Below, piece after piece: positions 59,865 to 64,000 of a stretch of DNA of 64,000 nucleotides (the first letter of the stretch is position 1; each line of letters starts with the position of its first letter). The notes beneath the pieces are model-generated. The model made no database searches. It worked only from the letters and a program-made list of their open reading frames with translations, and had not been told where the DNA came from. The DNA lies in contig JAFPWY010000010.1 in NCBI GenBank assembly GCA_017412605.1, positions 62,001 through 126,000 on the forward strand. The letters are read 5' to 3'. Both the position numbers and the translations under genes were made by a program. Source of the DNA: Fibrobacter sp. (lineage in GTDB: Bacteria > Fibrobacterota > Fibrobacteria > Fibrobacterales > Fibrobacteraceae).

Positions 59865-61508
59865 AACGTGACTGAAAAGGCTTCGCTTGGTCAGGTCAAG
59901 AAATTCAAGGAACTTCCGAAGTGCGAGGAAGATATCGAAGGCTCCCTCATGTACGTAAAGGATTCTGCCAAGGTGTTTGTCTGCACCGGCGACGGCTGGG
60001 AGGGTTTTGATGGCGCCGTTGGTGAAAAGGGCGATAAAGGCGACAAGGGTGTTGCCGGCGATAAGGGCACGAGCTGCACTGCTAAACAGACCAAGGACAA
60101 GACCGGTTTTGATATCGTTTGCGGTGGCAAAACTGTGGGCACCATTAAGAATGGTGAAAATGGCGAGAATGGTGAAAAGGGTGCCCAGGGCGACAAGGGC
60201 GAAGATGGTGAAAACGGTACGGGCTGCACTGCTAAACAGACCAAGGACAAGACCGGTTTCGACCTCGTATGCGACGGCAAGACCGTGGGCAACGTTAAAA
60301 GTGCCGAAGATGGTGAAAAAGGCGATGCTTGCACGCTTACGGAAATTGAAAATGGCCAAGTCGTCGTAAAGTGCGGTGAAAAATCTGTGACGTTGTTCAA
60401 GGCTTCGTGCGGTATCAATTCTTATGACCCAGCAACCCAGTTCTGCGCGAACGACATGAAGGTCTACCCGCTCTGTCATAATACGCTTGCCGGGCTTGAA
60501 CCGTATCTCAATCCTGATGGCACTTACAACGTGCAGCGGTATTTCTGCGATGCGTCGGACCTCCTTGTTTCGTTGTGCGTTACCACAGCATACGATTACA
60601 CGACGCAGTTCTGCTCCCGTTCTACAGTCCTCAATCGTTGCAACAGTGTTGCCGAGGGCTTAGCTGAAGACCTCCGCAACGACGATGGTTCTTATAACGG
60701 TATGGATTACTTCTGCAGCGAGAAGGGAGTCCTTTATGAAAAATGTAATGGAAGTCCGTATGACCCGGATCTTCAGTTCTGCGACAGAACAACTAATCCT
60801 GAAAGCCCCCAGGTCGTTACAAAGTGTGGTGAACAGACGTATGTCCTTGAAACCCATATGTGCGTCGATGGTCAGGTTGAAGAAGCTATCGCCTGCTGCA
60901 TTCCCAAAGGACAGAACGATAAATGGTGCGACGACCATGCAAATTCTTTATACGATGTCCGCAAGCAGTTCTGCGATACGCGCGATGGCCAGCCCTACGA
61001 GTTCAAGACGATTACTAAGACAAATGGAAATGGTGAAGTTGTTTATTCCGAGACTTGGATGACGGAAAATTTGAAATACACAAATACGCAGGATGGCGAA
61101 TATGTGGCTCGCCCCGACGATGATTGCTTTATGTATGGATGTTACTATACATGGGATGCCGCGCAGAATTATTGCCCGGAGGGCTGGGATTTGCCGGATA
61201 ATGCTGATTATCTTGCTTTGACGGTCGCTTTTGGCTCAAGCTCCCCAGATTATCGTGTAAATGGTTCGAATGCAACTGGCTTCTCTTCACCAACTACGGG
61301 CGGCATTTATAACGGGAGTAGTTTTGAAAACAGCAGTAATGCTTATTATTGGTCTAAAACAGAACGCGCTCTTCTGGACGATGAAGAAGAGTCTCCTTCT
61401 GCTCACCGTTTCTTTGTTGGTCCTAGCAGCACCGGCAGTGTGAATTTCGTAAATACTGCGTTGAAGACTCATTATCTGTTTGTCCGCTGCATCAAGGACA
61501 AGAACTAA
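59778..61508 (+). CDS. Collagen-like FISUMP lipoprotein, third tandem copy
   Basis: A 576-aa paralogue. Its head is the same as that of the second copy. Collagen-like blocks (GEKGDKGDKGVAGDKG, GENGENGEKGAQGDKGEDGENG) alternate with two TKDKTGFDxVC modules. The Cys-rich middle follows. The FISUMP C-terminus differs from the other two: after CPEGWDLPDNADYLALTVAFG it has a glycine/serine-rich segment and ends HYLFVRCIKDKN, nearer to the 24300 gene. So the first two copies share a recent 3' end while this one has kept or gained another. It ends at paired hairpins. Confidence 0.88.
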   Translation: MKKNVIVASGIAASLALLVACGDEVTEVTNVTEKASLGQVKKFKELPKCEEDIEGSLMYVKDSAKVFVCTGDGWEGFDGAVGEKGDKGDKGVAGDKGTSCTAKQTKDKTGFDIVCGGKTVGTIKNGENGENGEKGAQGDKGEDGENGTGCTAKQTKDKTGFDLVCDGKTVGNVKSAEDGEKGDACTLTEIENGQVVVKCGEKSVTLFKASCGINSYDPATQFCANDMKVYPLCHNTLAGLEPYLNPDGTYNVQRYFCDASDLLVSLCVTTAYDYTTQFCSRSTVLNRCNSVAEGLAEDLRNDDGSYNGMDYFCSEKGVLYEKCNGSPYDPDLQFCDRTTNPESPQVVTKCGEQTYVLETHMCVDGQVEEAIACCIPKGQNDKWCDDHANSLYDVRKQFCDTRDGQPYEFKTITKTNGNGEVVYSETWMTENLKYTNTQDGEYVARPDDDCFMYGCYYTWDAAQNYCPEGWDLPDNADYLALTVAFGSSSPDYRVNGSNATGFSSPTTGGIYNGSSFENSSNAYYWSKTERALLDDEEESPSAHRFFVGPSSTGSVNFVNTALKTHYLFVRCIKDKN

Positions 61509-61533
61509 TATCTGCACCTAAAAAATTCCAACA

Positions 61534-61596
61534 ACGGGCCAGTTCACCATGGCCCGTATATGAAGAACCGCCGGCATAGCCGACGGTCCCTTTTTT
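61534..61596. terminator. Two consecutive hairpins ending the FISUMP cluster
   Basis: The first stem is ACGGGCC/GGCCCGT with a 10-nt loop. The second stem, at about 61567-61588, is ACCGCCGGC/GCCGACGGT with one mismatch and is followed by a T run. They also lie 3' of the convergent lipoprotein gene. Confidence 0.8.
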
Positions 61597-61610
61597 ATGG
61601 AAAAATTGTT

Positions 61611-62144
61611 TTAGTTCTTTGCTTGGCTGAACATCTTCTTCAGCATGGTCTTGATCGGTGCCGGCAGCAGGGATTTGGGCTGCTTGCTAAACCAAACGAT
61701 GTATGCGCTGCGGGCCTGGACCGAGTAGGAATTGATGAGCTGGCGCTGGTTGTTGTATATGTCGAACCGGACTTCGATGCGGTCGGGTCTGAATGACCAT
61801 CCGGTAAGACGGTCTTCCCAGTGCAAAATTTGCGGGGCAATGATGTAGTCGAATTGTTGCAGGGTGTTGTCATCGAGATTCTGTACCGGGACAGGGGTCG
61901 GGATGGTCGATATGGATTGGGTGTATCGGCTCAGCTCCTTGGAGAGGATTGTGATAACATCGTTACCGGAGGTCGGGTACTCGGTGCCTTCATAGGTCCC
62001 GTTGACTGGCGTGATTAGCAGAAACCGCGCTGGAGTGAATTGATCATTGCCTTGCTGCATGAATGCTTGCTGGTACGATGCGGTACACCCTGTTGCAAGT
62101 ATGGCAAAAATGGCGAGAAATCCGAGAACGATAGTTTTTTTCAT
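61611..62144 (-). CDS. DUF4823-like lipoprotein
   Basis: A 177-aa protein. Lipobox ATG-C (Cys about residue 20), followed by TASYQQAF. The body matches the DUF4823-type pattern: VITILSKELSRYTQSI, DYIIAPQILHWEDRLTGWSFRPDRIEVRFDIYNN and a late VQARSAYIVWFSKQP. These are small envelope lipoproteins of unknown function. AAGGAACAATCTC before the ATG gives the start. Single gene. Confidence 0.78.
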   Translation of the reverse strand: MKKTIVLGFLAIFAILATGCTASYQQAFMQQGNDQFTPARFLLITPVNGTYEGTEYPTSGNDVITILSKELSRYTQSISTIPTPVPVQNLDDNTLQQFDYIIAPQILHWEDRLTGWSFRPDRIEVRFDIYNNQRQLINSYSVQARSAYIVWFSKQPKSLLPAPIKTMLKKMFSQAKN

Positions 62145-62384
62145 GAGATTGTTCCTTTTTATTTTGTGGGTAGCAATATATCTTTTTCAAGATGTCCCGT
62201 AAACATGACTGTGAAAAACATTTGTAAACAAGTTTTTTCCTAAATGTGGAGATTATTGAAAAAAAAGCGGATTTCCCGTTTTATAATCTGTATGTTGTGC
62301 TAGGTTACAACAATATAAGAGCCTTATTTGTGATAAAAAAGGGATTTTGCATTATTTTATTACCATGAAAACTGGTTTCTCTGT

Positions 62385-62400
62385 AGAAACACGTGTTTCT
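62385..62400. promoter_or_regulatory. Perfect 16-bp palindrome upstream of the secreted esterase
   Basis: AGAAACACGTGTTTCT, centred about 46 bp before the start codon at 62438. A third half-site GGTTTCT lies 8 bp to the left. The palindrome suggests a dimeric repressor or activator site. The rest of the 293-bp spacer (62145-62437) is AT-rich with no gene; a 17-codon ORF at about 62366 is not convincing. Confidence 0.5.
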
Positions 62401-62437
62401 GGCCGGTTTTTAAATTAAAAAGTGGGTTGAGACAAAA

Positions 62438-63796
62438 ATGAATAAGAAATTTGTAGGGGCGGTGGCCCTATCCTTGTTTTTCCAGGTTTCCGCATTCGCC
62501 CAATTTGGCGGTTTCGGTGGACCACAAGGTGGCGGCAGCGTTCCAAATGCCGATAAGACTGCCGATGTAAACTACGTCGGCGATGGAAAAACCTACCATA
62601 CACTGGACATTTACATTCCCCAGGAAGCCAAGGATTCATATCCGGTGGTCATCCACACTTACGGCAGCGCCTGGAGCAGTAATAACATGAAGGGCCAGGC
62701 GGACTTGAGCACCATCTGTGCCGCCTATGTCAAGGCGGGCTACGCAGTCGTGACCCCGAACCATCGCGCGGCAAGCGATGGCATATACCCGGCGCAGTTG
62801 CACGACATCAAGGCCGTGGTGCGCTTTGTCCGAGGCAATGCGGCCAAGTACAAGTTCGATACGAATTTTGTGGCCGTGTCCGGATTCTCTTCGGGCGGTC
62901 ACCTTTCGAGCCTTACTGCGACGACCTGCGGCCTGAAGGAAGGTAAGTCCGGCTCGGTGACGGTTGACCTGGTCGGTGACCTCGGCGAGTTCACTTCGCT
63001 TAGCAGCTGCGTTGACGGTGCAGTGCTCTGGTCTCCTCCGACCGACATCTACACGATGAACCCCATCAGCATGGGTGGCTCCGGAACCATGGAAGGCGCC
63101 TTCATTGGTGTGGAACGCGAAGGCAACAAGGACAAGTGGATGGTCGCCAGTTCGCCTTACTACGCAAGTGACGACGATCCACCGGTAATCATGTTCCACG
63201 GTACGTCCGATAACATCGTGAATATCGAGCAGAGCCAGGAACTCTACGATTCCCTCAAGAACCACAATGTGGTCACTGAATTTGTCAAGGTGTCGGGAGG
63301 TTCCCATGGTGGTGACAAGATGAACTCCTCTGAAAACCTGGACAAGGCGGTCGCCTTCCTGAATAAGGCTCGCGAGGCCAAGGCTGCCGCTGCGGTGACG
63401 ACTCCTCCGGCAACTGGTGATTCTACGACGACGCCTCCTGCGACGGGTGATTCCACGACCACACCTCCTGCGACCGGTGACTCCACGACCACGCCTCCCG
63501 CAACCGGCGATTCTACGACGACTCCTCCTGCAACAGGTGATTCTTCTGTGACTGCATCTCCCGCAACGGGCGATTCTACAGTGACGGCTCCTCCTGCAAC
63601 AGGCGATTCTACAGATGCTCTCCCTGCTATGCGCTCGGTCGTTTCCGGTTCGACTACGTACAAAGTATTCTCTCTTGACGGAACACTTGTGATGAAATCC
63701 TCCACGCTCAATCTCTCGCGTTTGAATTCGGGTGTCTACTATGTCGTGGCAACTCGTGCCGGAGCACGTCAGGTGTTCCGCATCGCGAAACCCTAA
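62438..63796 (+). CDS. Secreted alpha/beta-hydrolase esterase with T9SS-like C-terminal domain
   Basis: A 452-aa protein. Signal peptide ending VSAFA-QFGG. The hydrolase domain (about 40-310) has YHTLDIYIPQEAKDSYPVVIHTYG, the nucleophile VSGFSSGGHLSSL (G-x-S-x-G), MFHGTSDNIV (acid Asp) and VSGGSHGG (His), as in the bacterial BD-FAE/xylan esterase group. A linker of about seven TTPPATGDS repeats follows (about 322-392). The C-terminus YKVFSLDGTLVMKSSTLNL, then LNSGVYYVVATRAGARQVFRI, resembles the type IX secretion sorting domain (TIGR04183 type). It probably removes ester groups from hemicellulose. Confidence 0.85.
   Translation: MNKKFVGAVALSLFFQVSAFAQFGGFGGPQGGGSVPNADKTADVNYVGDGKTYHTLDIYIPQEAKDSYPVVIHTYGSAWSSNNMKGQADLSTICAAYVKAGYAVVTPNHRAASDGIYPAQLHDIKAVVRFVRGNAAKYKFDTNFVAVSGFSSGGHLSSLTATTCGLKEGKSGSVTVDLVGDLGEFTSLSSCVDGAVLWSPPTDIYTMNPISMGGSGTMEGAFIGVEREGNKDKWMVASSPYYASDDDPPVIMFHGTSDNIVNIEQSQELYDSLKNHNVVTEFVKVSGGSHGGDKMNSSENLDKAVAFLNKAREAKAAAAVTTPPATGDSTTTPPATGDSTTTPPATGDSTTTPPATGDSTTTPPATGDSSVTASPATGDSTVTAPPATGDSTDALPAMRSVVSGSTTYKVFSLDGTLVMKSSTLNLSRLNSGVYYVVATRAGARQVFRIAKP
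63399..63620 (+). repeat. 27-bp tandem repeats encoding (T)TPPATGDS
   Basis: About seven degenerate copies form the Thr/Pro linker of the esterase. Synonymous differences between copies show that the array is not brand new. Confidence 0.85.
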
Positions 63797-63847
63797 GTGT
63801 GACGCGGATTACACCGCACCGATACACTTGATACAGTAAAAGAGCGT

Positions 63848-63883
63848 ATGCTCCCTATGCCTCAACGGCGGGGAGCATTTTTT
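63848..63883 (+). terminator. Terminator of the esterase gene
   Basis: Perfect 8-bp stem ATGCTCCC/GGGAGCAT with a 15-nt loop, followed by six T. Confidence 0.85.
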
Positions 63884-63901
63884 CTTTATATTCTCTCTTA
63901 G

Positions 63902-64000
63902 ATGCGAATGGTCGTATCTGCTACGAGAGAGGATGTTTTGGAAAGTAAGCACGTCATTCTGGTTATGGCTTCGACAGTCGCGGCTTGTGTATCGACTGCC
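63902..64000 (+). CDS. Possible start of a further gene, cut by window edge
   Basis: From ATG 63902 the frame is open to the right edge and reads MRMVVSATREDVLESKHVILVMASTVAAC..., possibly leading into a membrane helix. TATATTCT lies 7 nt before this ATG, like other promoter-like elements in the window. A different frame from ATG 63933 (MFWKVSTSFWLWLRQ) is also open and cannot be excluded. The product is not recognisable from this length. Confidence 0.35.
   Translation, partial: MRMVVSATREDVLESKHVILVMASTVAACVSTA

Noticed and set aside
62366-62419. 17-codon ORF before the esterase (MKTGFSVETRVSG...)
   Set aside because: Too short, no ribosome-binding site and overlaps a perfect palindrome that is more likely regulatory.
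63933-64000. Frame starting ATG 63933 (MFWKVSTSFWLWLRQ) as the gene at the right edge
   Set aside because: Its purine-rich GAGAGAGG abuts the ATG with no spacing, and the frame from 63902 has a better-placed promoter-like element. Too little sequence to exclude it fully.

Overview
The window looks like chromosome of a Fibrobacter-type bacterium (phylum Fibrobacterota, a plant-fibre degrader). Four proteins carry the Fibrobacter succinogenes major paralogous domain (FISUMP, TIGR02145) and one belongs to the Fibrobacter family TIGR02147. Lipoproteins starting CGDDSSSS or FWACGSG with poly-Ser linkers are abundant. There are a secreted pectin methylesterase and a secreted esterase with Thr/Pro linkers, the esterase ending in a type IX-like sorting domain. 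Genes are densely packed on both strands. There is no phage, insertion sequence, rRNA operon or CRISPR array, and one tRNA.

Layout. 1-8.1 kb: a left-truncated Gfo/Idh/MocA oxidoreductase, an isolated AT-rich membrane protein flanked by a duplicated intergenic element, glycogen phosphorylase, a histidine-phosphatase lipoprotein coupled to an NAD(P)-binding protein, and a geranylgeranyl-reductase-like flavoprotein with a ferredoxin. 8.1-13.2 kb: two envelope proteins, a small hydrolase, and a metal-efflux unit (ArsR/CzrA-like zinc sensor, its operator, and an SO_0444-type permease fused to an HMA domain). 13.2-24.2 kb: ispD, a DUF3516-type helicase, rfbABC, a low-molecular-weight Tyr phosphatase, a Wza-like export lipoprotein, manC, pheS and a NimA-like flavin-binding protein. 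24.3-31.8 kb: a FISUMP lipoprotein, a MORN/YwqK-like lipoprotein next to a pseudogene scrap, an unknown three-gene membrane/hydrolase operon, tRNA-Leu(CAG), a GNAT acetyltransferase and a TIGR02147/lipoprotein pair. 31.9-45.3 kb: glgE, a TraB-family membrane protein, two small lipoproteins, cmk-rpsA, an acyltransferase, coaBC, a degenerate uracil-DNA-glycosylase-like protein, dnaB and mlaEF. 45.4-64 kb: three Ser-rich lipoproteins, pectinesterase, a membrane-fusion protein, coaX, UDP-glucuronate decarboxylase, a pyruvate/oxaloacetate carboxyltransferase subunit, three tandem collagen-like FISUMP lipoproteins, a DUF4823-like lipoprotein, the T9SS-like esterase, and the possible start of a further gene.

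How the genes work together. Housekeeping genes (pheS, cmk-rpsA, coaBC, coaX, ispD, dnaB) alternate with storage-glucan metabolism (glgP, glgE), cell-surface sugar synthesis and export (rfbABC, manC, uxs, wza, phosphatase) and a large set of surface lipoproteins and secreted plant-wall enzymes.

The least explained signals are: (1) intergenic arrays with a 7-bp period, often arranged as an inverted purine-arm/pyrimidine-arm pair, in at least ten spacers; (2) a recurrent CTAnnTTT element 4-10 nt before start codons that lack a Shine-Dalgarno sequence; (3) the tandem family of collagen-like FISUMP lipoproteins with near-identical junctions; (4) the coupled TIGR02147/lipoprotein pair. All functional assignments were made by reading the sequence; no database search was run.
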